64,000 nucleotides of DNA from DATAOG01 sp963753685 (GCA_963753685.1 CAVWDE010000014.1:1-64000); one strand, 5' to 3'; shown: positions 8,105-18,141, counted from the stretch's first letter. Numbers and translations are program-made. Notes: generated by a model not told the origin, from the sequence alone.

Positions 8105-9496
8105 ATGGGGATCCGGCCGATGACCACCACCGCCCTGATCCGTGCCGCCGACCACGTCCCGGTGTTCCCGCGCTCGCTGCGCGCGGCCCTTCTCAGCCTG
8201 TTGTCGTTCGAAGCCTCGCTCGTGCTCTACCTGTTTGCCGGCCTGTACAAGGGCGACCCGCGGTTCGACTGGATACCCTTCGACCCGACCGGCCTGTTCT
8301 TCACGCTCAGCGCCCTCATCGGCATCTCGATCCTGGTCTCGCGGCCGCTGTTCTGGCCCGGGCTCTACCCGGTGCTCGCCGGGGTCATGCTGGTCCTGTG
8401 GTTCGCCCTTTCCCTGTTCTGGTCGCCGAGCCAGGTCTACGGGCCGGACAAGGTCTTCTTCCTGGCCACGCTCGCCCTGTTCGGGCTGATCGCGGGGGCG
8501 CTGATCATTGCCCCCGACCGCACGCGCCTGCGGCGGCTGTTGATGGTGCTGGTGGTCGCGTCCCTGATCGCCGCGCTCGAGGCGATCTCGATCTATCTCG
8601 AGTTCGGCGGTGGCACGATCCGGGTCGGCAGCGGCAACTACATCGCGCTCGGACGCTTGTGCGGCCTCGGCGCCGTGGTCGTGCTCGTGGCGTGGCTGTT
8701 CAGCCGGGCGCGCTTTGGACCCTATGGTCTGGTCTGCCTGGGTCTGTTCGGTCTGTTCGGCTTCGTGCTCGTGGTCGGCGGCGGCCGCGGGCCGCTGGTC
8801 GCGACCGTCGCCAGCCTGCTGGTGCCGTTGCTCGCCGGCGTCTGGAGCAGCCGGCATGGCCTGCACCTCGCCCGCTATCAGCTGCCGGCGATCGGCCTCG
8901 GCCTGCTCGCGGTAAGCGCGCTCACGGTCTGGATCGGGTCCAGCGAGCAGACCCCCGAAACCTTCCTCCGCCTGGAGCAATTGGCTGGCCACCAGGGCTT
9001 TGGCGGCTCGGTCGATACCCGTCTCGACTACTATCAGGTGGCGCTCGCCTTGTGGGACGCCGCGCCGGTGCTCGGTCACGGCGCCGGCAGCTGGCCGCTG
9101 CTCACCGGCGCTCCCGATCATCCCAGCTGGCCCCACAACCTGTTTGCCGAGGTGGCGGTGGAAGGCGGCCTCGTCGGCCTGGTCCTCATCGCCCTGCTGC
9201 TGATGATGGCGCTGCAGTGGGTGTCTTTGGCCAGGGTGCGCCGTGATCCGCTGTCGATGTGCGCGCTGATGCTGTTCATCAATGCGTTTCTCAACGCCAT
9301 GGTGAGCGACGACCTGCCGGGCAACCGGCCCCTGTTCCTTCTGATCGGGACCCTCGCCGTGTTCGCGCTGCCTCAGCCCGCGAAACTCGTGCGCCGAAGA
9401 CGGCGGCGCGCGCGCCGATCGCCCCAAGGATCCCCGGGCGAGCTCGATCCGGCCGCCGCCACGAGCCGCCTGCGCTGGCCTGAGGCCTCACCCTAG
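8105..9496 (+). CDS. O-antigen ligase/polymerase family membrane protein (Wzy_C)
   Basis: A 463-residue polytopic membrane protein with about 11 hydrophobic helices and a basic Arg-rich tail. The large periplasmic loop carries the family signature: RLDYYQVALALWDAAPVLGH, then GAGSW, then PSWPHNLFAEVAVEGGLVGL, where the Arg and the PHN-x-F-x-E region are the conserved functional elements. Members polymerise undecaprenyl-linked oligosaccharides or ligate them to lipid A core. The start at 8105 has an alternative ATG at 8120. It heads a group of glycosyltransferases, so a role in cell-surface polysaccharide assembly is likely; ligase and polymerase cannot be separated by sequence alone. Confidence 0.85.
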   Translation: MGIRPMTTTALIRAADHVPVFPRSLRAALLSLLSFEASLVLYLFAGLYKGDPRFDWIPFDPTGLFFTLSALIGISILVSRPLFWPGLYPVLAGVMLVLWFALSLFWSPSQVYGPDKVFFLATLALFGLIAGALIIAPDRTRLRRLLMVLVVASLIAALEAISIYLEFGGGTIRVGSGNYIALGRLCGLGAVVVLVAWLFSRARFGPYGLVCLGLFGLFGFVLVVGGGRGPLVATVASLLVPLLAGVWSSRHGLHLARYQLPAIGLGLLAVSALTVWIGSSEQTPETFLRLEQLAGHQGFGGSVDTRLDYYQVALALWDAAPVLGHGAGSWPLLTGAPDHPSWPHNLFAEVAVEGGLVGLVLIALLLMMALQWVSLARVRRDPLSMCALMLFINAFLNAMVSDDLPGNRPLFLLIGTLAVFALPQPAKLVRRRRRRARRSPQGSPGELDPAAATSRLRWPEASP

Positions 9497-9736
9497 CTCG
9501 CCTGCTGGCTGGTCCGCCCGAGCCCGCCCACATGCCGATCGCCGCCCCGGACCGCCCATCAACACCGGGCAGTTCTCCTGTCCTGGTCGGAGGGAACGGC
9601 TCCCGCCGACCGCCCGACGGCGCCGAGGACGTTGCTGGCGGGGCTGTTCGGCAGCAGACAGCGTGGACTCGGGCACCAGCGGCGGGTAGTCAACGTGCCG
9701 CGCCGTCGCGCCCGAGTTCGCGACCGAGGCCTTGAT

Positions 9737-11852
9737 TTGAGCGCTCGCGTTTGGCCCGCTGCCCTGTCCGAACGCCGCCTGGCTTGGATCAGCCTGCTCG
9801 GCGCGGTCCTTGGCGTGCTCGCGCTGGGCGCCTTCGCCCGCTTCGACGACCTCGGCGGGGCGCCGCTGGCCGAAGACGAATACTACACCGCCCGCAGCGT
9901 CGAATGGATCCTCGCCAAGGGCGTGCCGGCGATCCCGAGCGGCGGCTACTACATCCGCGCGCCGCTGTTCGAATACGCCGCCGCCGGCTGCGCGCGCCTG
10001 TTGGGCGCCGACGCCTTCGCCTACCGTTTGCCGAGCGCGCTCTGCGGCCTGCTCGTGAGCGCGCTCGGCTGCCTCTACGCGCGCCGCTTCGGAGGCCTTG
10101 CGATCGGCCTCGCGGTCGCGGCCGCCCTGCTGCTCTCGTCCTGGGACATCGAGTTCAGTCGCATGGCGCGCTTCTACACGCCGTTCCAGATCGCGGTGCT
10201 GCTGTTCGTGATCGCCCTCGATGCGGCCTATTTCGAGGCCCGCCCCGGTTGGCGCTACGGGCCGCATGCCATGCTGCTCCTGGCCGCGCTCGTGCATGAG
10301 CTCGCGATCCTGCTGGCGCCGCTCCTGTTCCTGCCGCTCCTGCCCGGCTGCACCCGCCTGCGCCTGGCGGGGCCGCGCCCCTGGCTCGGCTTTGCGACCG
10401 TCTCGCTGCTGGTCGCGCTGGCGGTCGCGGTGATCACCGTCTTCGCGGGCGATCTCCACAGTTATGGCGCGATCGAGCCCTATCCGGCCGGCTACGACCA
10501 TGCCTCGCGCTTCGGCGGCTCGCTCGCCACACCGGTCTTGCCGTTCTTCAGCCTGTTCACCTCGCCGATCCTGCATCTCGCCACGGTCGGTCTGATCGCC
10601 GCGGTCCTGGTGGCGGCCTTCCTGGCGGCGCGCCGGGCGGGCGCGGGCACGCCCGAGTGGCCCGATCTGCTGCTCGCCCTCGCCCTGCTGGCCGGCCTGT
10701 TCCATCTGTTCGCGGCGATGGCCCTGGTGCTCGGCTTCGCTTTGGCCCGCTTCGATCTGTGGCGCCTGCCCGCCCAACCGATGCGCCGGATCGTTCTGCT
10801 CGGCGCCTCGCTCGCGGTCGTTCTGGGATGGTTGGCGCTCGCCCTGATGGCGCCCGAGCGCATGGTCACCGAGGCCGTGGTGGCGCGCTGGGACGTGCCC
10901 GACCCGAGCGCGCCGGGGGCGTTGCTGCGCGCCCTCTGGAGCACCTTCTTCGGCTGGCCGGACTTCTATCGCTCGACCCTGCGGCCGTTTGCGACCGAGT
11001 TGCCGGAGCTTGGGCTCGCCCTGCTCGCAGCACTTGGCTGGTTCGTGGTCGCCCACCGACATGACCGCCCGCCCGACCTGCTTCGTCATCCCGGGTCGCT
11101 CGTGCTGTACTGGGCGCTGACGATGGCGCTGGTCACGGTCGAAATCCTCGACCACCCGCTACTGGCTCCCCCTTCTCCCGGTCCTCTATACGCTGATCGC
11201 CGTCAGCCTGGCCGAGGCGGCGACCCGGTGGCTGCGCGCCAGCGAGACCGCCGCCCGCCGGGGGGCGGGCCTTGCCTTTCTCCTGCTGTTCGCGCTCGGA
11301 CCGGACTTTCAGCCGCGCCACCTCCTGAACGTCGGGTCTGATGCCGTGCGCTACCGGACCGGCGCGTTCGCGCGCTTCGCCGACACCTGGTACCCGCGCT
11401 CGGACGTGCGCAGCGCCGCCGCGACCCTGGAGCATTGGCATGCCGCGGCGCCGGGGGCGCGGATCGTGGTCGACACCCTGCCGGCGCTGTCCTACTACCT
11501 CGGGGTCGAGCACGCGGTCTACCTCGACCGTGACCACAACCGGTTCGCCGAAGACAGTCGGGAACAGGGCAAGCGCGACAAGTGGTCCGACCGGAGGCTC
11601 CTCAGCACTCCGGAAGAGCTGCTCGCCTATGCCGACCCGGCCGCCGAGCTCTGGCTCGTGCGCGCGATCGACCCCGCGAACCGCGGCGCCGATCTCGACG
11701 CGCTGCCCGCCGGCCGGCTCACCGAAGTGGCGCGCGCCGTGCTCGGCCAGGACGGCCGCATCGAGCTCGTGCGCCTGCGCCCGGCCGGCGCCAGCGCCGA
11801 CCGCGGGGCGCCGATGCAGGGTTTCGGCGGCAGGGGCGGCGAACCGAGGTGA
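9737..11852 (+). pseudogene. GT39-like (PMT/ArnT-type) membrane glycosyltransferase, one frameshift
   Basis: The frame from TTG 9737 (an upstream TTG at 9632 is possible) encodes the PMT/ArnT layout: a first helix, then the loop APLAEDEYYTARSVEWIL with the catalytic-type acidic residues, followed by about 10 further helices. These enzymes transfer sugars from polyprenyl phosphate carriers in the membrane. Around 11158-11161 the frame changes. The natural continuation (YWLPLLPVLYTLIAVSLAEA and onward to RYRTGAFARFADTWYPRSD) is in the next frame and ends at 11852 with a soluble periplasmic domain. A single extra base in CCGCTAC would explain it. Everything either side looks well conserved, so this may be a sequencing error. 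Confidence 0.7.
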
Positions 11853-11871
11853 CCCCGAGGTTTCAGGATTA

Positions 11872-13020
11872 TCAGGACGTCTTGCGCGGGCCGCACAAGC
11901 CGCCGCGGGCCGGCTGCACCGGGTCAAGCCGGTCGTAGATGGCGAGCAGCGCCCGGCTCTCGGCCTGCCAGGTGTAGCGCTGCTCGACCGTGGCGCGGCC
12001 GCGCCGGCCCATGGCCTCGGCCTCGTCCGGATGTTCGAGCAGCCATTGGACCGCGCCGGCGATCGCTGCGGGATCGCGCGCGTCGACCACGAGGCCACAG
12101 CCCGCGGTCTCGACCACTTCGCGGCAGAGCGGCAGGTCGGCCGTCACCACCGGCAGGCCGGCGGCCATGTATTCGAACAGCTTGACCGGAGTGTTGGCTT
12201 GATAGTGGGGCACCGGCTGGAGCGGCACGAGGCCGACCCGGGCGCGGGCCAGCCGGCCCGTGACCGCGGCGCGCTCGAGCCAGCCCAGGAAGTCGACCCG
12301 CGCCCAGCCGGCCTGCGCCCGGCAGGCGGCCTCGAGGCCCGGCTCGCTGAACCGCCCGCCCAACCACAACCGCACCGGGCTGGAGGGCGGCAGCAGCGCC
12401 ATGGCCTCGACCATCTGCAAGGCACCCCGCGCCCGGGTCAAGTCGCCGACATAGACCACGGCCGCTGCGCGCGCCGCCTGGCTCGGGACCGCCGTATCGA
12501 ACTCGGCAAGATCGGGCAGGTTGCGCACCGCAACCGTCCGCGCCGCGGGAAAGCGGTTGCCATGCGCCGGGTTGGCGACCACGACGACATCGAACAGCCG
12601 GGCCAGGCCCGCCTCCAGAACCGCCACCACGCGCGCCACCGGCCGGCGCAGAGCGGGCGTGATCCAGGCCTTGCTCAGGACCGCAGCCGGCAGATCGTCG
12701 TGGACGTCGTAGATCACCCGCTTGCCGGCGAGCTTGAGGCACAGGCCGACCGGGATCAGCTCGGGATCGTGGAAGTGGTAGACATCGGCCCGCTCGGCGC
12801 GCGCCGCGCGCAGCACCCGCAACGCGGTCCCGGTCATGCGCCCGAGGCGCGAGCCCGCGCGCGCGACCGGGTGCACGCGCACCCCGCGCAGGGTCGCCCC
12901 GCGCTCGGCCACCGCCACCAGGACCACGTCGTGGCCGGCGGCCGCGAGGGTCGCCGCCTCCTTGTGCAGGATGCGCGTGTCGACGACCGGATGGACCGAG
13001 GTCAGATGCGCGATTTTCAT
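11872..13020 (-). CDS. Glycosyltransferase family 4
   Basis: A 382-residue GT-B fold enzyme. The N-terminal domain starts MKIAHLTSVHPVVDTRILHK, as typical for GT4 enzymes that recognise nucleotide sugars and acceptors, with VYHFHDPELIPVGL mid-domain. The C-terminal nucleotide-sugar domain has VVYVGDLTRARGALQMVEAM and the EX7E-like motif region PVKLFEYMAAGLPVVTADLP. It transfers a sugar, probably to a growing lipid-linked polysaccharide at the cytoplasmic membrane face. It is transcribed divergently from another GT4 gene at 13140, with a shared 119-base promoter region, and converges on the GT39-like gene. Confidence 0.88.
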   Translation of the reverse strand: MKIAHLTSVHPVVDTRILHKEAATLAAAGHDVVLVAVAERGATLRGVRVHPVARAGSRLGRMTGTALRVLRAARAERADVYHFHDPELIPVGLCLKLAGKRVIYDVHDDLPAAVLSKAWITPALRRPVARVVAVLEAGLARLFDVVVVANPAHGNRFPAARTVAVRNLPDLAEFDTAVPSQAARAAAVVYVGDLTRARGALQMVEAMALLPPSSPVRLWLGGRFSEPGLEAACRAQAGWARVDFLGWLERAAVTGRLARARVGLVPLQPVPHYQANTPVKLFEYMAAGLPVVTADLPLCREVVETAGCGLVVDARDPAAIAGAVQWLLEHPDEAEAMGRRGRATVEQRYTWQAESRALLAIYDRLDPVQPARGGLCGPRKTS

Positions 13021-13139
13021 CGGGACCGTGAGCGAGCACGAGCGCCGGAGGGGTTCTACAGCCGGCGGTCGGCGCGGTAAACATCAAGCCGGGGGGACGC
13101 GGCGCCGACCTCGGCGGGCACGCGCAACCACCGTGGGCG

Positions 13140-14378
13140 ATGGCAGATCCGATGCTCGACCCTTCGACCCGGCAGGAGGACACCACCCGCCACGCTACGG
13201 CGCCGCGGCAGGTGGTCGTGGTCATCGCCGGCGTCGAGGATTTCGGCATCCGGACCCTTCTTGTGACGCAGTTCCGGCATGCGCAGCCGGCCGGGATCAG
13301 CTTTCGCTACGTCGCCGTGGAGGATGGCGACTGTGCCGGGGCGCTCCGCGCCGCGGGCGCCTCGGTGGTCGTCGGCGGCGGCCAGATCGCGCTCGGTCAT
13401 CCGGGCCATCCCTTGCTGCTGCCCTTCTTCTGGTGGCGCCGGCTGCCCCATCTCCGTCGCGCCTACGCCGGCATCCGACGCTACTTGCAGAGCACGCCCT
13501 GCGAGATCCTCTACACCCAGTCCTACCCCGGCCTCGTGATCAGCCGGCTGGCCGCGCGCGGCCTCGACCGTCGCTTGGTCTGCCACCTCCACACCAACCT
13601 CAACCGGACGCGCCTCCTGGGGCTCCAGCGCGTCCTGGTCTCGCTCGCGCTCGCCGCCCTGGCCGACAAGCTGGTGGCGGCCTCCGACTTCGTCGCGGGC
13701 TCGCTCTGCGGCTTCGCGCGTCGGAAGGTCTGTCGGGTCGACAACGGCATCGAGGTGCGCGCGATCCTCGACTCGGTCCAGGGCGTGGCCAAGGATCGCC
13801 GGCGGATCGTGATCGTCGGCCGCCTGACGGGCTTGAAAAAGCAGGAGATCGCGATCCGTGCCATCCAGATCCTGCGCGACCGTGGGATCGACTGCGAGCT
13901 GGAGCTCATCGGTGGGCCGCTCGCCCCGTCGGTGCGCCAGTATCGCGTCCTGCGCGACCTTGTCCGCGGGCTCGACCTCGCCGATCGCGTGCGTTTCATG
14001 GGGGTCCTTTCGCCGCCCCATCGCCGCGTCGCCTCGGCTCTCGCCTCGGTCAGCTGCTCGACCCGTGAGTCCTTCGGCCTCGCGATCGTCGAAGCGATGG
14101 TCTGCGGCACCGCGGTCGTCGCCGCCCATGCCGGCGCGGTCACCGAGCTGATCGAGGACGGCAGGACGGGTCTGCTCGTTCGCCCCGACGATCCGGCGGC
14201 CCTCGCCGATGCGCTGGCGGAGCTCCTTCGGGATCCGGCGCTCGGCGCCGCCTTGACCGCGGCCGCTCGCCGACGGGCCCTCGAGCGCTACGACATCGCC
14301 TGCCATCTGCGCGCGCTGCGAGGTTGCTTCGAGACCGTCCTCGGTGGCGGTGACGGTCCGCCGGCGGCCGGGTCATGA
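13140..14378 (+). CDS. Glycosyltransferase family 4
   Basis: A 412-residue GT-B enzyme. The N-terminal half includes QVVVVIAGVEDFGIRTLL and a membrane-proximal WWRRLPHLRRAYAGIRRYL. The C-terminal Rossmann domain has IVIVGRLTGLKKQEIAIRA and ELELIGG. The donor-site segment STRESFGLAIVEAMVCGTAV carries the conserved E-x7-E, followed by the usual tail (TGLLVRPDDPAALADAL). It likely adds a sugar in capsule or exopolysaccharide synthesis. It overlaps no neighbour and is followed 142 bases later by the methyltransferase gene. Confidence 0.88.
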   Translation: MADPMLDPSTRQEDTTRHATAPRQVVVVIAGVEDFGIRTLLVTQFRHAQPAGISFRYVAVEDGDCAGALRAAGASVVVGGGQIALGHPGHPLLLPFFWWRRLPHLRRAYAGIRRYLQSTPCEILYTQSYPGLVISRLAARGLDRRLVCHLHTNLNRTRLLGLQRVLVSLALAALADKLVAASDFVAGSLCGFARRKVCRVDNGIEVRAILDSVQGVAKDRRRIVIVGRLTGLKKQEIAIRAIQILRDRGIDCELELIGGPLAPSVRQYRVLRDLVRGLDLADRVRFMGVLSPPHRRVASALASVSCSTRESFGLAIVEAMVCGTAVVAAHAGAVTELIEDGRTGLLVRPDDPAALADALAELLRDPALGAALTAAARRRALERYDIACHLRALRGCFETVLGGGDGPPAAGS

Positions 14379-14520
14379 TCCTCGGCGGCGCGCCCGGTCT
14401 GAGTTCGCGGCCTCCTTGGGCTGCAAACAGGTGCTCGGTCGCCGCGGGCGCGCTCGATCGGATCGCACGCCCGCCGGTGCAGGCAGCCGCCCCGCCGGAA
14501 TCGGCAGGGGACGCCGACCG

Positions 14521-15288
14521 ATGCGTGGTAATCGCGGCATGATTGGCGAGCAGCGCCGTTGGAACGCTGCGCATGCCGGGCCGCTGCGCTTCCAGCCCCG
14601 ACACCGGCAAATCGTAGCCGCGGCCGGGGTCCGCCCGGGCCTGCGCGTCCTCGACCTCGCCTGCGGTCGGGGCGAGGTTGGCGCCCTCGCACGTCGGCAG
14701 GGCTCCGAGGTCGTGGCGCTCGACATCGGCCCGGCGCTCGCCAGGGCCGCGAACGAGAACATCGGCGCGCCCGCGGTCTGCGCCTCGATGATGGCCCTGC
14801 CGTTCACCGCCGGCAGCTTCGATCGCGTGCTGGGAGCCTCCTGCCTGCACCACCTCTCGCCCGCCGATGTGCGCCTGGCGGTCGCCGAGGCGCGCCGGAT
14901 CCTGCGGCCGGACGGCCGGGCGGTATTCCTCGAGCCGATCGAGAACAGCCGGCTCTTCGATCTCCTGCAGAACCTGGTCCCCGGCCGGAGGAAGGCGCGG
15001 CCGTCGATCCTGCGGCGGCGGCAGTGGCGGGCGTGGCTGGCCCGCCAGGATGATCGGGCGATGACCGATGACGAGCTGATCGCCGCCGGCGAGGGCAGGA
15101 TCGTCGCCTACCACGGTTTCCTCGTCCGTCTGCTACGCGGCCGCCTGGTGGAAGGGCTCGACCGGCTCCTGACCCACGGCCGCTCGCCGCTCCGCCGGCT
15201 GGCGCAGACCGCGATCGTCGAATACCGCCCGGCGGTCCGGAGTTTCCGAATCGAGAGCTTGTCAATCGATCGAGCCCGCCGCCCATGA
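14521..15288 (+). CDS. Class I SAM-dependent methyltransferase
   Basis: A 255-residue protein. Motif I is LRVLDLACGRGEVGALA, with an acidic residue ending strand 2 (VVALDIGPALA); motif II lies at ASMMALPFTAGSFDRVLGAS, followed by CLHHLSP and the post-motif RRILRPDGRAVFLEP. This is a Methyltransf_11-type fold. The C-terminal region is basic and Arg-rich. The start at 14521 was chosen because upstream in-frame sequence overlaps the glycosyltransferase gene and looks non-coding; an ATG at 14539 is also possible. It may methylate a sugar or lipid intermediate of the cluster, but the substrate is not readable. Confidence 0.8.
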   Translation: MRGNRGMIGEQRRWNAAHAGPLRFQPRHRQIVAAAGVRPGLRVLDLACGRGEVGALARRQGSEVVALDIGPALARAANENIGAPAVCASMMALPFTAGSFDRVLGASCLHHLSPADVRLAVAEARRILRPDGRAVFLEPIENSRLFDLLQNLVPGRRKARPSILRRRQWRAWLARQDDRAMTDDELIAAGEGRIVAYHGFLVRLLRGRLVEGLDRLLTHGRSPLRRLAQTAIVEYRPAVRSFRIESLSIDRARRP

Positions 15289-15397
15289 GCCACGCGCCAG
15301 CGCGCGCCGCGGCCGGGTGACCGCTCATACCAAGCGCAGAAAGTCCTGACGTTCGCGCTTGGTCTGCGCGCCCCGGGTTGGCGGGCGGCGGGCGCGC

Positions 15398-15422
15398 CCC
15401 GCGAAGGTCAAAACTTCGCGGG
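15398..15422. terminator. Bidirectional terminator-like hairpin
   Basis: CCCGCGAAG (15398-15406) and CTTCGCGGG (15414-15422) form a perfect 9-bp stem with the 7-base loop GTCAAAA. It sits between two convergent genes (methyltransferase ending 15288 and the secreted protein ending 15430). The T-tract is missing, so efficiency is uncertain. Confidence 0.5.
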
Positions 15423-15429
15423 AACCGTA

Positions 15430-16590
15430 TCAGACGTAGACTTCCACCTTCCTGATCCAGGCCCACGCCTCGGCCTGCGCCGGCAGCGTGCCGCCGTAGG
15501 TCAGCTCGAACCACGGCCCGACCATATTCGCGCGCAGATGCAGGTTGTCATCGCCGCCGACATCGTCGGCCTTGCAGAAGTAGATCAGGCCGTCGAGCGA
15601 AGCGATCAGCTCGCGGGGGCCCGCCGGACCCAGCTCGCCATCGATGTCCTTGGCCAGATAGATCCGCGCGTAGCCGTCGCCGGTCCGTGACGGCTTGGTC
15701 GGGGGGTTCGAGCGGCGCGCATTGTCCGGGACCGTGGCCGGGTCCGTGAGCTGGATCTCGAGCTCGATCCGGTGCCACACGCCGTGGATGCCAGGCTCGT
15801 CGCCGGTGTGGTCGGAATAGGCGATCTCGCCGAACCGCTTCGGCCGGTCGAAGTTGTAGATGTAGGTATGCAGGCGCCTGCTGGTCGGCGCGCACTGGAC
15901 CCGATGGCCGCCGCGCCGGATCGGGAATTTCGGATCGCCCCACCAGTTGGTGACGCCGCCGCCCGAGGCGGCGTCGCCGGCATAGCTGCCGATGTAGTAT
16001 TTGACGTGCGTCGGCTTTGGCGTCTGCTTGCTGTCGATCCAATCCGGATAGCGGCCGCCGGTCGTGCCGACACCCTGGCCCTTGTAGGTCGTCGGGTCGC
16101 TGGCCTGGCAGGTCTTCAACTCGAAGACGACCCGCATGTAGCGGGGCGATCCCGCGAACTTGTCGAACAGGTCGACGGTGAAATTGCAGCTGGTGGCGAC
16201 GCCGGCGACCGAGCGGATCTCCAAGGACGGGTGGCCGGTCGGCGCCCGGTTGAAGCACTTGTAGCTCGCGGGATGGCGTGCAGCGGAGACCGACTTGACC
16301 AGATCGCCGCCGAGCGAAGCGCCGCCGCCACCGGCAATCGGGCCCCAGTGGACGGGCTGCACCACGTTCTTGCCATCGCGCCGGTCGAGCGGCACACCGT
16401 CGATCCAGGAAGCCTGCGGTTGCCACAGGTAAACCAGCGTGCCGGCCTGCGGGACCTCGCTCAGCGCGGCGATTTCCTGGGGTTCGAGTCGCCGGCCGTC
16501 AGCCGGTACGCTGCTGACTGCGCCCGGCAACACGGCTTGCGAGGCGCCCAGCATCAGCTGAAGGGTCTGCCTGCGGGAGAACGCTTCCAC
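15430..16590 (-). CDS. Secreted protein of unknown function with Tat-like signal
   Basis: A 386-residue protein. The N-terminus SRRQTLQLMLGASQAVLPGA resembles a twin-arginine signal, implying export as a folded protein. The mature part is rich in Trp, Tyr, His and Gly (for example VKYYIGSYAGDAASGGGVTN, HTYIYNFDRPKRFGEIAYSD and GIHGVWHRIELEIQLTD), and a predicted beta-sandwich similar to polysaccharide lyases or carbohydrate-binding proteins is plausible. I do not recognise a definite family and see no assigned catalytic motif. It neighbours the polysaccharide genes and the type II secretion operon, so it may act on or bind an extracellular glycan; this is inference. Confidence 0.7.
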   Translation of the reverse strand: MEAFSRRQTLQLMLGASQAVLPGAVSSVPADGRRLEPQEIAALSEVPQAGTLVYLWQPQASWIDGVPLDRRDGKNVVQPVHWGPIAGGGGASLGGDLVKSVSAARHPASYKCFNRAPTGHPSLEIRSVAGVATSCNFTVDLFDKFAGSPRYMRVVFELKTCQASDPTTYKGQGVGTTGGRYPDWIDSKQTPKPTHVKYYIGSYAGDAASGGGVTNWWGDPKFPIRRGGHRVQCAPTSRRLHTYIYNFDRPKRFGEIAYSDHTGDEPGIHGVWHRIELEIQLTDPATVPDNARRSNPPTKPSRTGDGYARIYLAKDIDGELGPAGPRELIASLDGLIYFCKADDVGGDDNLHLRANMVGPWFELTYGGTLPAQAEAWAWIRKVEVYV

Positions 16591-16809
16591 CTCTCAGTGC
16601 CCTGGCCAAACCAAGTTCTGGCGGGCAGCTTCCGTGATCGAACCAGAGCGACCAGCCGACGGCCAACCATGCGCCGCTCCGGCGCCGGAGGCAACACCGC
16701 GAGGGCCGCCGTGATCACCAACCCTGGTCGACCTGCGCCACGCCCGCGGCGCGGCTCGTGATAGCGTCCCTCTCGGTAGGACAAGCGCCGGCAGCCGGAG
16801 TCCAGGACG

Positions 16810-17215
16810 ATGTCACCCTCGCATGCCCTGATCGCCATCGTGCCCTGCAACGACCTCGATGCGTCCGAGGCCTTCTACAACCGGCTGGGCTTCATCCGGC
16901 CGGACAGCGAGCAGCCGGCCGGCGATGAGGCGGACGGCTACCGCATGCTGTCCGATGGCAAGGGCGGCCAGCTGCACCTGACCGCGGCGGTGGCGGGCTG
17001 GCTGGTGCCGGGCAGGAATCCGTTCGGACTCTATCTCATACACCGAGGACGTCGACGCCCTGGCCGCCCGGTTCGGCCGCGAGCTGGTCGCGCAGGCCGG
17101 ACCCGAGGACAAGCCCTGGGGCATGTACGAGTTCGCCCTCTCGGACCCGGACGGGACGCTCGTGCGCGTGGGCTGGCCAACCCGTCTGCGGCCGCCCGGC
17201 CGGGCGAAGGGTTAG
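16810..17215 (+). pseudogene. VOC (glyoxalase/bleomycin-resistance) family protein, one frameshift
   Basis: The product starts MSPSHALIAIVPCNDLDASE and continues AFYNRLGFIRPDSEQP, the typical first beta-alpha-beta repeat of a VOC dioxygenase/resistance fold. Near 17033-17037 the frame shifts. The natural end (YTEDVDALAARFGRELVAQA through KPWGMYEFALSDPDGTLVRV to a TAG at 17213) lies in the next frame. It matches VOC C-terminal structure, including the conserved Glu in YEF and the DPDG turn. The two halves together are of usual length (about 135 residues). The function of this subgroup is unassigned. Confidence 0.65.
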
Positions 17216-17286
17216 CGCCGCCGGCGAACGACCCGTCGGCACCCGTCGCGCGGACCTTGGCAGGGCTCCGGTCGGTCGCGGCCGGG

Positions 17287-18141
17287 TCAGCCGTGGCCAC
17301 TGGCCGGCTCGGGGCCGGGCTCGTCGAGGCTGCCCCGGCGCCAGGCGTAGACCCGGAAGGGCTGGCGCGGCTGGGCGGTCAGCTCGACCACCGCCTCGCG
17401 CACGAACCGCCCGCCGCCCGCGGTCTTGGCCGCGGCGCGGACCGTGTACATGACCTCGCGCGAGGGGATCAGATAGGGCTCGACGTCGAGGACGCTGTCG
17501 TCCTGGATGTCGGCCAGCGGATCGTCGTCCGGGCCGGCCTTCGCGTAGGCCTCGATCAGCTGGTCGGTCATCCCCGGGATCGCCGCCAGCACCGTCCTGG
17601 ACGCGCGCCGGGGGTCGACCGCCTCGGCGCCGGAGAACACGGTGATGTAGGGCCGCAGGCGCCGGTAGAGATCCGGGGTCATGTCGGGAACGTGCAACAG
17701 CTCGCTCTCGGCGGCGAACGGATGGCCGTCGGGCGGGCTGCGGGCATCGTCGATCCGCTCGGCCAGCGCCTCGGCGTCCTTCGCCGCCAGCCCGAGCTGG
17801 CGCAGCAGGCCCGCCAGGAGCTCCGGCGGCGCGTCGTTGAGGTCGATCTTGCCGTCCTCGTCGGCGATCGTCACCTGCACCTCGCCCTCGCCGTACGCCA
17901 GCCGGTGGACCTGGCCGTCGGCGCGCCAGGCGGCCTCGGGCTCGAGCCTCAGCAGGCCCAGCGCGGCGCGCTGGACGGCGCCGTCGGCGAGCGCCTCGGC
18001 CTTGGCGTTCTCGACCAGATTGTGCGCCAGGAGGGTCTCGGTGCGGCCGCTCGAGACCAGGCCCGCGGCGATCACCGCGAGCAGCGCCGTGATCCACAGC
18101 ACCAGGATCAGGGCGAAGCCGCGCGCGTCGCCGCGCGTCAT
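17287..18141 (-). CDS. gspK: Type II secretion minor pseudopilin GspK
   Basis: A 284-residue protein. After the short basic leader the prepilin sequence G-FALILVLWITALLAVIAAG shows the cleavage site and hydrophobic helix. As usual for GspK, the Glu at position 5 of mature major pseudopilins is missing. The globular domain includes GKIDLNDAPPELLAGLL, the helix-hairpin-helix-like region typical of GspK. GspK caps the pseudopilus tip with GspI and GspJ. It overlaps the gspD stop by 4 bases (18138-18141), implying coupled translation, and is the last gene of the minus-strand operon. Confidence 0.92.
   Translation of the reverse strand: MTRGDARGFALILVLWITALLAVIAAGLVSSGRTETLLAHNLVENAKAEALADGAVQRAALGLLRLEPEAAWRADGQVHRLAYGEGEVQVTIADEDGKIDLNDAPPELLAGLLRQLGLAAKDAEALAERIDDARSPPDGHPFAAESELLHVPDMTPDLYRRLRPYITVFSGAEAVDPRRASRTVLAAIPGMTDQLIEAYAKAGPDDDPLADIQDDSVLDVEPYLIPSREVMYTVRAAAKTAGGGRFVREAVVELTAQPRQPFRVYAWRRGSLDEPGPEPASGHG

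Noticed and set aside
8024..9427. Long minus-strand frame opposite the O-antigen ligase gene
   Set aside because: Its translation is Gln/Glu/Arg/His-rich with no natural protein pattern; it is the antisense shadow of a clear membrane protein gene.
9488..11155. Long minus-strand frame opposite the GT39-like gene
   Set aside because: Low-complexity charged sequence typical of antisense of GC-rich hydrophobic coding DNA.
16470..16500. Possible tRNA T-arm (GGGTTCGAGTC)
   Set aside because: It lies in the coding sequence of the secreted protein, and no matching acceptor, D or anticodon arms are found.
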